From contig NZ_CP109442.1 in assembly GCF_036227205.1 (NCBI RefSeq), forward strand, positions 930,001-994,000: a DNA stretch of 64,000 nt, in the 5' to 3' direction. The first letter of the stretch is position 1, and the number at the start of each line of letters is the position of its first letter. Shown here piece by piece: positions 1-8,570 of this stretch. The notes below the pieces were generated by a model, which worked only from the letters and a program-made list of their open reading frames with translations, was not told the DNA's origin and did not search any database. Position numbers and translations under genes: made by a program. Source of the stretch: Amycolatopsis sp. NBC_01480. Its GTDB lineage: Bacteria > Actinomycetota > Actinomycetes > Mycobacteriales > Pseudonocardiaceae.

Positions 1-882
1 CACAACGTCAACGGCGCGGCGTCAGTCGGCGCGGCCATCGCACTCGGTACAGTCGCCGACGAACTCGGCCTCACTGTCACACTGCTCGGCACGCCCGCCG
101 AGGAGGACTACGCGGGGAAGGCGCTGCTGCTCGCGGCAGGGGTGTTCGACCACGTTGCAGCCGCGATGATGGTCCACGCGGCCGGGGAGGACAGCGTCGG
201 CGCGTCGTCATTGGCCGCCGCATCGTGGGACATCACCTTTACTGGCACCCCTTCCCACGCCGCCACCGCACCATGGGAAGGGGTGAACGCACTCGACGCG
301 ATCACCTTGGCGCACAATGCCCTTGGCCTGCTCCGGCAGCAGCTTCCGCCCGGGGTGCTCGTCCACGGGATCGTCACCGACGGAGGCCATGCCAGCAACG
401 TCATCCCGGCCCGCGCCGCGGCGAGGTACGAGGTCCGCGCCCGGACGCTGGAACAGCTGCACGCAGTCCTCCCACGGGTGCACGCGGCGTTCGAGGCGGG
501 TTCGGTCGCGACGGGCGCGGAGCTGGACATCCGCCCGCGCGGCAGTGATTACGCCGAGCTGCGGCAGGACGCGTTCATGACGTCCGCCTACCTGACGGCA
601 GCGCGATCGCTGGGCCGGACCGTCGTCGAACGCCACGGAGAACCCGTCGCGTCGACGGACATCGGCAACGTTTCCCATGTCCTGCCGACGATTCAGCCGA
701 CCATCGGCTACCCCGTCGGCGGTGCCGCGCACCATACACCGGAGTTCGCGCGCTATGGCACGAGCGCCGGTGCGGACCTGGCCGTGCGGGACGGTGCGCT
801 CGCGCTCGGATGGGTGGGCGTCGAACTCGCGACTGCGCCGGGGCACCGCGGCCGCCTGCTGGACGGTATCCGGGCGCGATGA
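1..882 (+). CDS. M20-family amidohydrolase (5' end outside window)
   Basis: The frame is open from the first base to a TGA at 880-882, so the N-terminus lies outside the window. The visible part starts at the HNVNGA metal-site region, continues with a GTPAEED segment carrying the usual catalytic acid pair, and then an M20 dimerisation domain (ITFTGTPSHAA). The C-terminal catalytic part includes an STDIGNVSH motif and a late HTPEF histidine. This pattern fits the aminoacylase / p-aminobenzoyl-glutamate hydrolase (AbgB-like) branch of zinc peptidases, which cleave N-acyl amino acids or small peptides in the cytoplasm. The substrate cannot be told from sequence. No partner gene is visible downstream, where a decayed region begins. 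Confidence 0.85.
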   Translation, partial: HNVNGAASVGAAIALGTVADELGLTVTLLGTPAEEDYAGKALLLAAGVFDHVAAAMMVHAAGEDSVGASSLAAASWDITFTGTPSHAATAPWEGVNALDAITLAHNALGLLRQQLPPGVLVHGIVTDGGHASNVIPARAAARYEVRARTLEQLHAVLPRVHAAFEAGSVATGAELDIRPRGSDYAELRQDAFMTSAYLTAARSLGRTVVERHGEPVASTDIGNVSHVLPTIQPTIGYPVGGAAHHTPEFARYGTSAGADLAVRDGALALGWVGVELATAPGHRGRLLDGIRAR

Positions 883-1052
883 TCCGCCCACCTTCGGTGG
901 CCGAAGCGGCCGCGCTCCAGGGCACCGACGGCGGGAGGTCAGCGACAGGGAAAGTAGTGTCGAGCATGTCGGGTGTCGCTGGGCGGCTGAGTGACCGGCG
1001 CGGGTGACAGCAGCGCGAGACCGCTCAGTGAGGGCGGCGAAGTCCTGCACCA

Positions 1053-1437
1053 GTGGCTCGACCCGACGGCGGCGACTACGACGCTGCCCGCAACCACTGT
1101 CTGCAAGGCGTCACCCTGCACCGCGGCACGAGGACTCCGCCGGCGAGGCCAGCACTCTGGACGGCCTGGGCCTCATCAAGCACCACATCGGCCACTGCAC
1201 CGGGGCGGTCCACACTATTTCCAGGAGCCCTTCGCCCAACCCGCGCGCTCGACAACGAACTCCCGACCATCTCCGCCACACCTACGCCATCCTCGGCCAG
1301 CACACCCAAGCCCCAACGCGTGGCAGGAAGTTCTGGCGCTATATCGGCAGTCAGGCCGCAATGCTGACGCCGAACGCGTCCAATGGCGAATCAACGAACT
1401 CGAAAACCCGAACATTGCCGCTGACTCTCGCAACTGA
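1053..1437 (+). pseudogene. Decayed TPR tail of an AfsR/SARP-type regulator
   Basis: Three plus-strand frames read in turn give fragments of the C-terminal TPR block of actinobacterial BTAD/NB-ARC regulators. One frame gives DGGDYDAARNHCLQG, the next STLDGLGLIKHHIGH and then DHLRHTYAILGQHTQA. The last returns to a clean helix pair around AWQEVLALYRQSGRNADAE and a stop at 1435-1437. No single frame covers the block and no start codon with a ribosome-binding site fits, so at least two frameshifts are needed. It is best read as a relic. The stretch 883-1052 upstream and 1438-1544 downstream shows nothing else. Confidence 0.5.
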
Positions 1438-1544
1438 GCAGTTGCGCCTGTGCTGCGTCCCCGCATGTACACCGGCGACTGCGGCACCACCCTCCACGTC
1501 TACCTGCAGCAGCACTGATCGCAGCGGGCCACGGTTGAAGCGGG

Positions 1545-2768
1545 TCACGATTGAAGCGGGACGCTCATCGCGAGCAGTGCGGTGTCGTCTTCGACGCCGT
1601 CCCCGAAGCCGGCCAGAAGCTCGGTGACAGCATGGATCACGGCGGGCGCGGTGGTCGGTGCCAGGCCGGTGAGGTCCGCATGCAGCTGTTCTTCGCTGTA
1701 GCGGCGGCGGCCGAGAGTGCGAGCTTCCGTCAGCCCGTCGGTGTACAGGAGCACGGTGTCACCGGGCTGCAGCACGGCGGTGACCGCGACGAACCGGGCG
1801 ACGGGCAGGGCACCCACCAGCTGCCCACCCCGGGCTTCCAGGAACGAGGGCGTACCGTCGGCGCGGATGAGCAAGGCGGGCGGGTGGCCGCCCCCGGCTA
1901 GGGTCACAGTGGCGCCGGTGCCGTCGTGCGGCCGGACGTGGCCGTGCAGGACGGTGCAGAACCGCGGGTCGGGGCCTTGGAATTCCTGGTGCAGGACGGT
2001 GTTGAGCGTCTGCAACGCGGCGACCGGGTCCGGGTCGTGGACCGCGGCCGCTCGCAGCGTGTAACGCGCCAGTGACGTCACGACGGCCGCGGCAGCGCCT
2101 TTGCCGGATACGTCGCCGAGGAAGAAGCCCCACGTGTCGCCGGTCAGCGGGAACAGGTCGTAGAAGTCGCCGCCGACTTGGTCTTCCGACGCCGGGTGGT
2201 AGTAGGCCGCCACCTGCATGCCGGGCACGTCCGGCAAGGTCGGCGGCAGCAACGTCTGCTGCAGGGTCTTCGCCAGCCGGCCCACCTGGTCGCGTTCGCG
2301 CTCGGCCACATTGCGGGCCCGTAGCAGCTCCTGCTCGTAGGCACGCCGATCGCGCGCGTCGAACACCGTGGTGCGGATCAGCTGAGCCTCACCGTCCGGA
2401 CTGGTCTTGACCTTCGACGTCACCAGCACCGGCAGCCGCCTGCCATCCGCCGTCTTCATCTCGACAGCGATGCCGCCGAGATCACCTTGCATCCGCAAGA
2501 GCGGCGCGAAATGCGTCTCGTGGTAAAGGCGGCCGCCGACGGTGAGCAGGTCAGAGAACCGCTGCCGGCCGACCAACTCTTCACTGGTGCGCCCCAGCCA
2601 GTCCAGCAGCGTGGCGTTGATCTTGGCGATCGTGCCGTCCAGCAAGGTCGAGACGAAACCGCAGGGGGCGTTCTCGTAGAGGTCCTCGGCGCTGTCTTCG
2701 AGCAGAGCAGAGAACGCGGGATCGGCGTCACTGCCGTGGTCGGCGCTTTCTCCCGCTTCGCGGATCAC
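1545..2768 (-). CDS. rsbP: PAS-PP2C phosphatase, RsbP-like
   Basis: A 407-residue protein has a PAS domain (about residues 20-130), a short coiled-coil linker (about 140-170) and a SpoIIE/PP2C serine phosphatase domain to the end. The PP2C metal-site motifs VGGDFYD, GDVSGKG, YTDGLTEA and VEDDTALLAM are all present. In Bacillus subtilis RsbP, of nearly the same length, dephosphorylates the anti-anti-sigma factor RsbV during energy stress. The GTG start shares four bases (GTGA) with the stop of the upstream hydrolase, which indicates translational coupling. That hydrolase resembles RsbQ, RsbP's obligate partner, which strengthens the call. No anti-sigma or anti-anti-sigma gene is nearby, so its target lies elsewhere. 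The frame stays open upstream, but only into the hydrolase gene. Confidence 0.85.
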   Translation of the reverse strand: MIREAGESADHGSDADPAFSALLEDSAEDLYENAPCGFVSTLLDGTIAKINATLLDWLGRTSEELVGRQRFSDLLTVGGRLYHETHFAPLLRMQGDLGGIAVEMKTADGRRLPVLVTSKVKTSPDGEAQLIRTTVFDARDRRAYEQELLRARNVAERERDQVGRLAKTLQQTLLPPTLPDVPGMQVAAYYHPASEDQVGGDFYDLFPLTGDTWGFFLGDVSGKGAAAAVVTSLARYTLRAAAVHDPDPVAALQTLNTVLHQEFQGPDPRFCTVLHGHVRPHDGTGATVTLAGGGHPPALLIRADGTPSFLEARGGQLVGALPVARFVAVTAVLQPGDTVLLYTDGLTEARTLGRRRYSEEQLHADLTGLAPTTAPAVIHAVTELLAGFGDGVEDDTALLAMSVPLQS

Positions 2769-3574
2769 GGGCTGGCCACGAAGTCGGTGATCGCGGCGGT
2801 AGTGGCTTCGGGTGCGCTGAGCTGGGGGCAGTGCCCGGTCGCGTCGAGCGTCACAAGCACGCTGCCGGCGATCTGCTCGTGGGTGAACTGTCCGACCTCG
2901 GGCGGCGCGATGGCGTCGTCGGAGCACTGGAGGACGAGCGTCGGCACGCGGACTTCGGCCAGGTCGTCGCGGTTGTCGGAGAGGAACGTGGCGCGCGCGA
3001 AGACCCGGGCGATCGCGGGGTCGGTGCGGCAGAAGCTGTTGGTCAGCTCTTCGCCCAGTTCCGGGCGATCCGGGTTGCCCATGATCACCGGTGCCATCGC
3101 CGCTGACCAGCCGAGGTAGTTCGCTTCCAGCGCTTCGAGCAGCTCGTCGATGTCGGCGCGGCTGAAGCCGCCGCGGTAGCCGTCGTCGTCGATGTAGCAG
3201 GGGGACGGCGTGAGCAGCACCAGTTTCGCGAACCGGTCCGGCTCGCGGTTGGTGGCCAGGACGGCGATCATCGCGCTGACCGAGTGCCCGACGAGCACGA
3301 CATCGGTCAGGTCGAGTTCGTGACACAGGGCGAGGATGTCGTCGGCGTAGCCGTCGAGGGTGCCGTACCGTTCGGGCGTCCAGGCGGACAGGTCCGACCG
3401 CCCGGCGCCGGTGTGGTCAAACAGCACCACGCGGTACTGCTGCGCGAAGGTGGGGACGACGAGGCGCCACAGATTCTGGTCACAGCCGAATCCGTGCGCG
3501 AGCAGCAGCACCGGCCCGTCTTCCCGGCCGGTGACGACGACGTTGTTCCGGGTCCGCATGCTCATCCGCGACAT
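2765..3574 (-). CDS. rsbQ: Alpha/beta hydrolase, RsbQ-like
   Basis: From the chosen ATG the protein is 269 residues, the length of Bacillus RsbQ. It carries RsbQ-like signatures in order: AHGFGCDQNLW near the N-terminus, the nucleophile elbow GHSVSAM (Ser), TPSPCYIDDD, an Asp in LQCSDDAIAPP and a His in GHCPQL. RsbQ is thought to make or deliver a small hydrophobic ligand to the PAS domain of RsbP. Two further in-frame ATGs lie 9 and 15 bases into the gene. The ribosome-binding site is weak, so the start is not certain. The stop overlaps the GTG of the PAS-phosphatase gene, forming a two-gene operon. Strigolactone-receptor-type hydrolases are the nearest alternative family. Confidence 0.85.
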   Translation of the reverse strand: MSRMSMRTRNNVVVTGREDGPVLLLAHGFGCDQNLWRLVVPTFAQQYRVVLFDHTGAGRSDLSAWTPERYGTLDGYADDILALCHELDLTDVVLVGHSVSAMIAVLATNREPDRFAKLVLLTPSPCYIDDDGYRGGFSRADIDELLEALEANYLGWSAAMAPVIMGNPDRPELGEELTNSFCRTDPAIARVFARATFLSDNRDDLAEVRVPTLVLQCSDDAIAPPEVGQFTHEQIAGSVLVTLDATGHCPQLSAPEATTAAITDFVASP

Positions 3575-3869
3575 CTTGCCACGCTGAACGCCCCGTGTGA
3601 TCACCAGGCAGCGGATTCGCCGAACGTCCCAGCGAAACCGGGTAGTCCACTCGGTTGACCAAAAACCGTATGGCCTCGCAGGAGGCACGTGGCGAAGTCC
3701 TCGTCGTCTGCTCGTCCCCTCCCGGGTCCCGCGATCCGTCGCCGATGTCGACGGTGACGGTTTCGACCAGGCCTCCACCCTGCTGACACGCGTGAGCCGG
3801 CGGATGGCCTCAGCAGTCGTATGGACGGTCGCCCTCGTCCTGCGTGCCGTCAGCACAGACCGATCACCG
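3575..3869. other. Non-coding gap
   Basis: This stretch lies upstream of the rsbQ-like gene and downstream of a transposase relic. Short open frames exist on both strands, but none shows a recognisable domain or a convincing ribosome-binding site. The promoter of the rsbQP pair should lie here; no clear -35/-10 pair was found. Confidence 0.4.
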
Positions 3870-4106
3870 ACTCTCCGGGGTGCCGGCGATGGGCGTGGTC
3901 ACTGCCCGGCCGGCTCAGTCCAGACGAGGTTTCGGGTGGCCTCTGCGCAGCACAGCGACCTTATGACGTAACACCAGCAACTCGACGTCCTTGGACGCCG
4001 ACAAGTGACCGAGCAACACCAGCAGTCTCACCAGCCGAAGGAAGATAGATAGAGCAGACGCAGCCTCATGGCTGGCGATCATGCCCTGCCCGTCGAACGT
4101 GCCCAT
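3870..4106 (-). pseudogene. Relic of an IS transposase (N-terminal part)
   Basis: Read from 4106 downward the frame gives a hydrophobic N-terminus followed by SKDVELLVLRHKVAVLRR and PKPRLD, the characteristic opening of actinobacterial integrase-type transposases (usually KDAEILVLRHQLAVLRR, then PRLDWADRAV). Directly after PRLD the frame meets TGA where the family has Trp (TGG), and then continues in frame as AGRAV. So the copy carries a nonsense mutation and then fades out. Its 5' part overlaps the end of the small gene at 4066-4356. No terminal repeats were found. Confidence 0.5.
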
Positions 4107-4356
4107 CCCCGCTGGTCAGAATGCAAGAGCCAACTTCTCGAACCCCACAGGTCACGTCCGGGTCTCCGCTGAACAACAACAGGTGACCGAGCTCATCGAG
4201 TTCGCGGCGGACCGCGCGCTGCAAAGCGCCGACCAGCTCCCGGCGCTCGGCCTCGTCGCCAGTCACGAAACGCCGCTTCCACTCGTCACCGCCCACCAAG
4301 GTCGCAGCGGCCCGGCCGTCAACGACGTCGACGAAGACGTGAAGATCCGCAGTCAT
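4066..4356 (-). CDS. Small hypothetical protein coupled to AbrB-family gene
   Basis: A 96-residue product starts at an ATG that shares one base with the stop codon of the membrane protein upstream (TGATG), which suggests translational coupling. The middle is rich in charged residues (GDEWKRRFVTGDEAERRELV) and predicted helical. Three cysteines lie in the C-terminal third. No family was recognised and no membrane segment or signal is visible. The 3' end overlaps the transposase relic, so the true C-terminus may have been altered by that insertion. It could be a small accessory of the transporter or a truncated protein. Confidence 0.5.
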   Translation of the reverse strand: MTADLHVFVDVVDGRAAATLVGGDEWKRRFVTGDEAERRELVGALQRAVRRELDELGHLLLFSGDPDVTCGVREVGSCILTSGDGHVRRAGHDRQP

Positions 4357-5495
4357 CACACTCCCCCGGCGACCGCGGCGCGGCGCCGGAACGGAGCCTT
4401 CATCCGGCGTGCCAGCAGTGGGACCACGAGACACACCAAGAACAAGCGCACGCTCTGCACCGCCGACACGACAGGGACATCCACCCGGGCCGAATCCGCC
4501 GTGGCGAGCACGGCGTTGATCCCTCCAGGAGTGGTCGCGAGGTACGCTTCGAGGAACGGCATTCCGGTCGTCACAGGCAAGAGCGCAGCAAGACCGGCGC
4601 AGATCGCGCAGACGAGCACCGTCGACCCGAGCACCAAGGGCAGCCGTTTGCCGATATGGCGCATCGACGACCGAGTGAACTTCAGCCCCACTTCCAGACC
4701 CACCACAACGAAGACGACATCCCGCAGCGGGCCAGCGGGCGTGAACCCGTTCACCCCGCCCGAGGCGCCGGCGACAGCCGCGACGAGCATGCTGCCGAGC
4801 AACACCGGCGCGGGCAACGCGAGCCGCCTTCCCAGCTGCGCACCGAGCAGACAGACCGCCGCCAGCACCAGGAGCCCGGCCACTTCTCCCGAGGCGTCCA
4901 CGAGATGTCCTGGTGCCGGAAACCCAGCCACCACCGCAGTGCCACCGGCGAAGGAAGGCTGGGCCAGCAGCACCACGAACGGAGCGGTCAGGGCCACCAT
5001 CCCGACTCGGACGTACTGGGTGAAAGCCACGAACCGTGCGTCCGCACCGACGTCCGCAGCACAAGCGACGATCGCCGCGGAGCCACCGGGCGTCATCCCG
5101 AGCGCGGAGTCAGGCAACGGGATCGTAGTCAGCCGCGCCAACGTATAGGCGACGCCATAGCACGCAGCCACGCTCGCCACTGTGACCACCAGAAGCGGCG
5201 CAACCGCAGTTGCAAGGGACCCCAATGCTCCGACCTGCAGGTAGCTGCCCATCAAGGCGCCGACGACGGCATGACTGGGGCGCACCATCCGCGCCGGCAA
5301 TGGGTGCCGGATCCGGCCGGTAAGAGCCAGCGCCACTCCGACCAAGATGGCCACGAGCAATTGGGCTGCAGGCACTGAAATCGATTCCGCGAATTCGGCG
5401 AGCACATAGCACAGCACGACGGCCCCGACCGCGGGTGCCGCACGTCGAAGCGCAGCACTGGGGCGCACTACCCTTGTTCCGGAAACATTTATCAC
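4356..5495 (-). CDS. AbrB-family membrane protein (putative exporter)
   Basis: A 379-residue, very hydrophobic protein has two homologous halves. Each contains a Pro-Gly loop (MTPGGSAAIVACAAD in the first, TTPGGINAVLATADS in the second), typical of the AbrB duplication family often mislabelled ammonia monooxygenase. About ten transmembrane segments are expected. Family members are linked to export or regulation of small compounds, but the substrate is unknown. The GTG start follows GAGGG about seven bases upstream. A 96-residue gene is coupled at its 3' end. Confidence 0.8.
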   Translation of the reverse strand: MINVSGTRVVRPSAALRRAAPAVGAVVLCYVLAEFAESISVPAAQLLVAILVGVALALTGRIRHPLPARMVRPSHAVVGALMGSYLQVGALGSLATAVAPLLVVTVASVAACYGVAYTLARLTTIPLPDSALGMTPGGSAAIVACAADVGADARFVAFTQYVRVGMVALTAPFVVLLAQPSFAGGTAVVAGFPAPGHLVDASGEVAGLLVLAAVCLLGAQLGRRLALPAPVLLGSMLVAAVAGASGGVNGFTPAGPLRDVVFVVVGLEVGLKFTRSSMRHIGKRLPLVLGSTVLVCAICAGLAALLPVTTGMPFLEAYLATTPGGINAVLATADSARVDVPVVSAVQSVRLFLVCLVVPLLARRMKAPFRRRAAVAGGV

Positions 5496-5840
5496 AACAA
5501 CACCCTCGAGTTCAGACAGCGAGCGAACTGGGCCCGAGCAACAACGGTCGGGGAGTCACGACACAACGAAGTTATCACAGGTAAGGAACATTCCACACCG
5601 ACCGTCGCCTCGTCATCCGACTCGGTGAATTCGGATGAATTCTGTTCCCCGATCTTGACTTGAGACAAAATATATCGACACCCCGCTTCAAGTGCATTCT
5701 TTCCTTGGTGGCCAGCTGACGAACTCCAGAAGTTACCGAAGCCCATATCGGGCGTTCACCTGAACATGTCAGACAATTGAATTCCGCGCTAATGATCGGT
5801 CCGAGAAACAGTTCGCGACACTGTATGATCTTAGCCTCGA
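5496..5840. other. Non-coding gap beside the insertion sequence
   Basis: This segment is richer in A+T than its neighbours and lies between the AbrB-family gene and the left end of the insertion sequence. It should contain the promoter of the AbrB gene. No protein family, RNA gene or strong hairpin was recognised. An 84-codon minus-strand frame at 5492-5746 has no family resemblance and is not called. Confidence 0.4.
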
Positions 5841-7323
5841 TCTTGCATGGGGCAGTGGGGTCCTTGGTTGTCGGGGCGGGGGCGGGGTTCAGCTGGGCCA
5901 GGGGGCTGCGCGGAGCCGGGCGAAGGCGGTGGCCAGGTGCCGTGCCCAGGGCCAGTCCTGGTCGAGGTGCAGGGTGGTGACTCGGGCGGTGCGGGTGAGC
6001 TTTCCGGCGATGGCGCAGATGCGGTAGCGGAAGGTGGCGGGTTCGGCTCGGGTGAGGTCGCCGGTGAAGCACAGGGCTTGGGCCCAGGTGAGCAGGTCAG
6101 CGGCGGCGAGGGACAACTCGAGCCAGGCTTTGTTCTCCGCGTAGCCGCGGCAGGGGAAGTTGCGCAGGCCGGTGGTTTTGCCGCAGCGGATCCGGTCTTC
6201 GGCCCGGGCGTGTGCTCGGTGCCGGGTTTCGAGGTCGGCGGGCTGCCCGCCTTCGGTGTCGGTGATGAACGCGGTGAACCGGTGCCCGTCGGCGTCGGTG
6301 AACCGCAGTTGCGCACCGGGGTGGGGTCGTTCGCGGCGGACGAACACCCGCGAACGGGTCGGCCATGTCGTCAGGTCGAGCATGCCGGTGATCTCCGCGA
6401 CCCACGCTCCGTCGCGGGGCTGGCCGTCGATGTCGTAGGCCGGGACCCACGCGTGGTCGGGAATGGCCAGGACCGCGGCCTGGACCTCGGTGCCGATCGG
6501 GAATCCCATGGAGAACCCGCAGCCCGCGGCGCGGACCGCGGCGGCGAAGGCGTGGGTCGCGCCGGCGGCGTCGGTCCGGATCATCACGCGCGGCGCGGCC
6601 GGGTTATCGGGGTCGGGCCGGGCATGGGCCGGGAGCGTGGCAAGCGCCATCGTGAGGATCTCGATGTGGTCGGCGGCGGTGTTCGACCCGGCCTTGCCCG
6701 GTCGCAGGATCCCGGCCAAGGCTTCCCCGCCCGCGATCTCGGGCCGGTCGAGGTAGGCCAGCAGCGGGTGGAACCCGAACGTCTTCTTCCACGTTTTCGC
6801 CGCGTTCTCCTTCTCGCTGTGCGCGACGGTGATCGTCGCGTCGATGTCGATCGTCAACCCGATAGCGAGATCAGGACCCGCTCCGGCGGCCCAGGCCCGG
6901 TCCCGGGCTGCCGCCCGGACGGCCCGCAGGCGGGTGAGGTGCTCGTCATCGACCCGGTCGAGCACCCGCCAGGCGGTGGCGTCGCTGGCCACCGCCCCGA
7001 AGAGCTTGTCCTGGTCCCGCAGTGTCGCCAGATGCGCCAGCGCGTCACCACCGTCGGCGATCATCACCGCCAGGTCGGCCAGCACCCGGCCGGGAAGGTG
7101 GACCGGCGTCCCGTCATAGGTGTCGAGAAGTGCCTGTGACCAGCCGGTTCCCAGGCCGGTGCTGACCGTCAGCTCCCGCAGCAGCGCCACCCCTGCACGG
7201 GACACCAGCCCCTCACCGTCGGCGGTGACCCGCACCGATGAGGCCTTGCTACCCTGCACCAAGGGAGTGCCTTCCTGTTGAGTGAATCTTGGACCGTCGC
7301 AAGCCCAATTTTCCCTTACAGGA
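5841..7323. mobile_element. IS1380-type insertion sequence
   Basis: The element is one transposase gene with short flanks. Candidate imperfect terminal repeats are TCTTGCATGGGG at 5841-5852 and, on the other strand, TCCTGTAAGGG at 7323-7313. They match at 8 of 11 positions, with looser matching for another ten bases. The exact ends and a target duplication could not be fixed by eye. Decayed TPR and integrase relics on both sides suggest that this spot has collected insertions. Confidence 0.6.
5889..7262 (-). CDS. IS1380-family transposase
   Basis: The 457-residue product looks intact. The first catalytic Asp lies in LTIDIDATITVAHSEKENA and the second in VMIRTDAAGATHAF. The C-terminal part has the GLRNFPCRGYAENKAWLE block typical of DDE transposases of the IS1380 group, including the late Glu. 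It would catalyse cut-and-paste movement of the element. The start follows a short leader downstream of the candidate right terminal repeat. No frameshift or missing catalytic residue was seen, so it could still be active. Confidence 0.85.
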   Translation of the reverse strand: MVQGSKASSVRVTADGEGLVSRAGVALLRELTVSTGLGTGWSQALLDTYDGTPVHLPGRVLADLAVMIADGGDALAHLATLRDQDKLFGAVASDATAWRVLDRVDDEHLTRLRAVRAAARDRAWAAGAGPDLAIGLTIDIDATITVAHSEKENAAKTWKKTFGFHPLLAYLDRPEIAGGEALAGILRPGKAGSNTAADHIEILTMALATLPAHARPDPDNPAAPRVMIRTDAAGATHAFAAAVRAAGCGFSMGFPIGTEVQAAVLAIPDHAWVPAYDIDGQPRDGAWVAEITGMLDLTTWPTRSRVFVRRERPHPGAQLRFTDADGHRFTAFITDTEGGQPADLETRHRAHARAEDRIRCGKTTGLRNFPCRGYAENKAWLELSLAAADLLTWAQALCFTGDLTRAEPATFRYRICAIAGKLTRTARVTTLHLDQDWPWARHLATAFARLRAAPWPS

Positions 7324-7628
7324 CAGGCACTTCCTCCATCTTCAGGCTCTGATCTACATCACATCGCGTGAAAGACGCAGGCTAGGCCCGCACCGGACAG
7401 CATCAGCGACCAGGCCCGGCGTCCGAGTTCGGCTCGGGGGGTGGTTGCCGTGGCGAAGGCGGGCAAGACGTGGCGGCCGATCACGATGTCGTCGGATCCG
7501 GTGCCGGAGATGTCACCGGACACGTCCAATCCCAGCTCCCTCGGCTTCGAGATCGCGCCGATCAAGGCCAGGTCGTTGCCGGACGCCACGCGCGAGTGGT
7601 ACGGATTCTCGCCCGGAGCGCGGACGAG
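7324..7628. other. Non-coding gap right of the insertion sequence
   Basis: No gene is supported between the right end of the insertion sequence and the first recognisable TPR repeat. A minus-strand stretch (around GNDLALIGAISKPRELG) looks protein-like, but it has no recognised family and lacks a plausible gene structure. It may be the foreign side of a junction that removed the front of the TPR gene. Confidence 0.35.
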
Positions 7629-8558
7629 GTCCTGACGGAATCCCATCAGCGCTACCGTGACCTGGGTGATCAGCTCGGCCAGGCAGATGCGCTCGAGCGG
7701 ATCGGCATCGGGCAGTACCAGCTGGGCTCCCACGACGAGGCCACCCGGACGTTGACCGAGGCCCACCGGCTCTACCTCCGGCTGGGAAACCGCCTGGGGC
7801 AGGCGCACACCCTCAGGCACCTCGGCATCGTGGGACGGACGCGTGGCCGCAACCGGGAAGCCGCCGAGCTGTTCACGGCCGCACAGCAGCTGTACGCGGA
7901 AATCGGCGACCGGCTCGGCCAGGCCAACGCCCTCAAGAACCTGGGCACGGTGCGCTACCAGCAAGGTGCCTACGACGCCGCGATCAGCACCCTCACCAGT
8001 GCGCTGCACCTCTACGTCGACGGGGAACACCGGCTGGGGAAGGCGAACACCGTCCACGAGCTCGGCGTCGCGCACTTGATGAAGGGCGACCTGGACAGCG
8101 CGACCCGCGCGCTGACCGCCGCCCACCAGGCGTACGTCGAGGTCGACGCCCAGCTGGGGCAGGCCACGTCGATCAAGAACCTGGGCGTCGCACTGCGGCT
8201 GGCCGGGCGCTATCCGGAGTCGGCCGAGAAGCTCACCACCGCCCACGAGCGGCTGAGCGCAATCGGCGTCCGGGACGACGAGATCGACGCGCTGAACGAC
8301 CTCGGCGACCTCGCGCTGGACTACCCACCGGCCGGCGATCCGCGCGACTACTTCGGCCGGGCCCTCGAACTCGCCCGCGAACACCGGCTCCAGCTCCACG
8401 AAGCGCGGGCGCTCACCGGATAAGCCCGCAGCCTCATCGCGACCGACCCGGCGGCCGCGGTGCCCCTGCTGCGCGAAGCACACGCGATTTACCGCAGCTA
8501 TGAAGCGCCGCAAGCGGACTCGCTGGCCGCCACCCTCGACCACGCTCCATCACGGTGA
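7629..8558 (+). pseudogene. TPR-repeat regulator fragment, 5'-truncated, with in-frame stop
   Basis: Six tandem 40-residue TPR units are readable, each with the form YxxLGDRLGQAxALxxLG. They match the C-terminal repeats of actinobacterial BTAD/NB-ARC regulators. The N-terminal DNA-binding and ATPase parts are missing and no start codon with a ribosome-binding site precedes the repeats. A TAA at 8421-8423 interrupts the frame. The same frame then continues with family-like sequence (AAAVPLLREAHAIYRSYEAP) to a natural-looking TGA at 8556-8558, so the TAA is probably a nonsense mutation. A second decayed TPR piece lies at 1053-1437. Confidence 0.7.
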
Positions 8559-8570
8559 AGTGCGGCACTG

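Noticed and set aside
5492..5746. An 84-codon minus-strand frame left of the insertion sequence
   Set aside because: There is no family resemblance and no ribosome-binding site, and it lies in the presumed promoter region of the AbrB-family gene.
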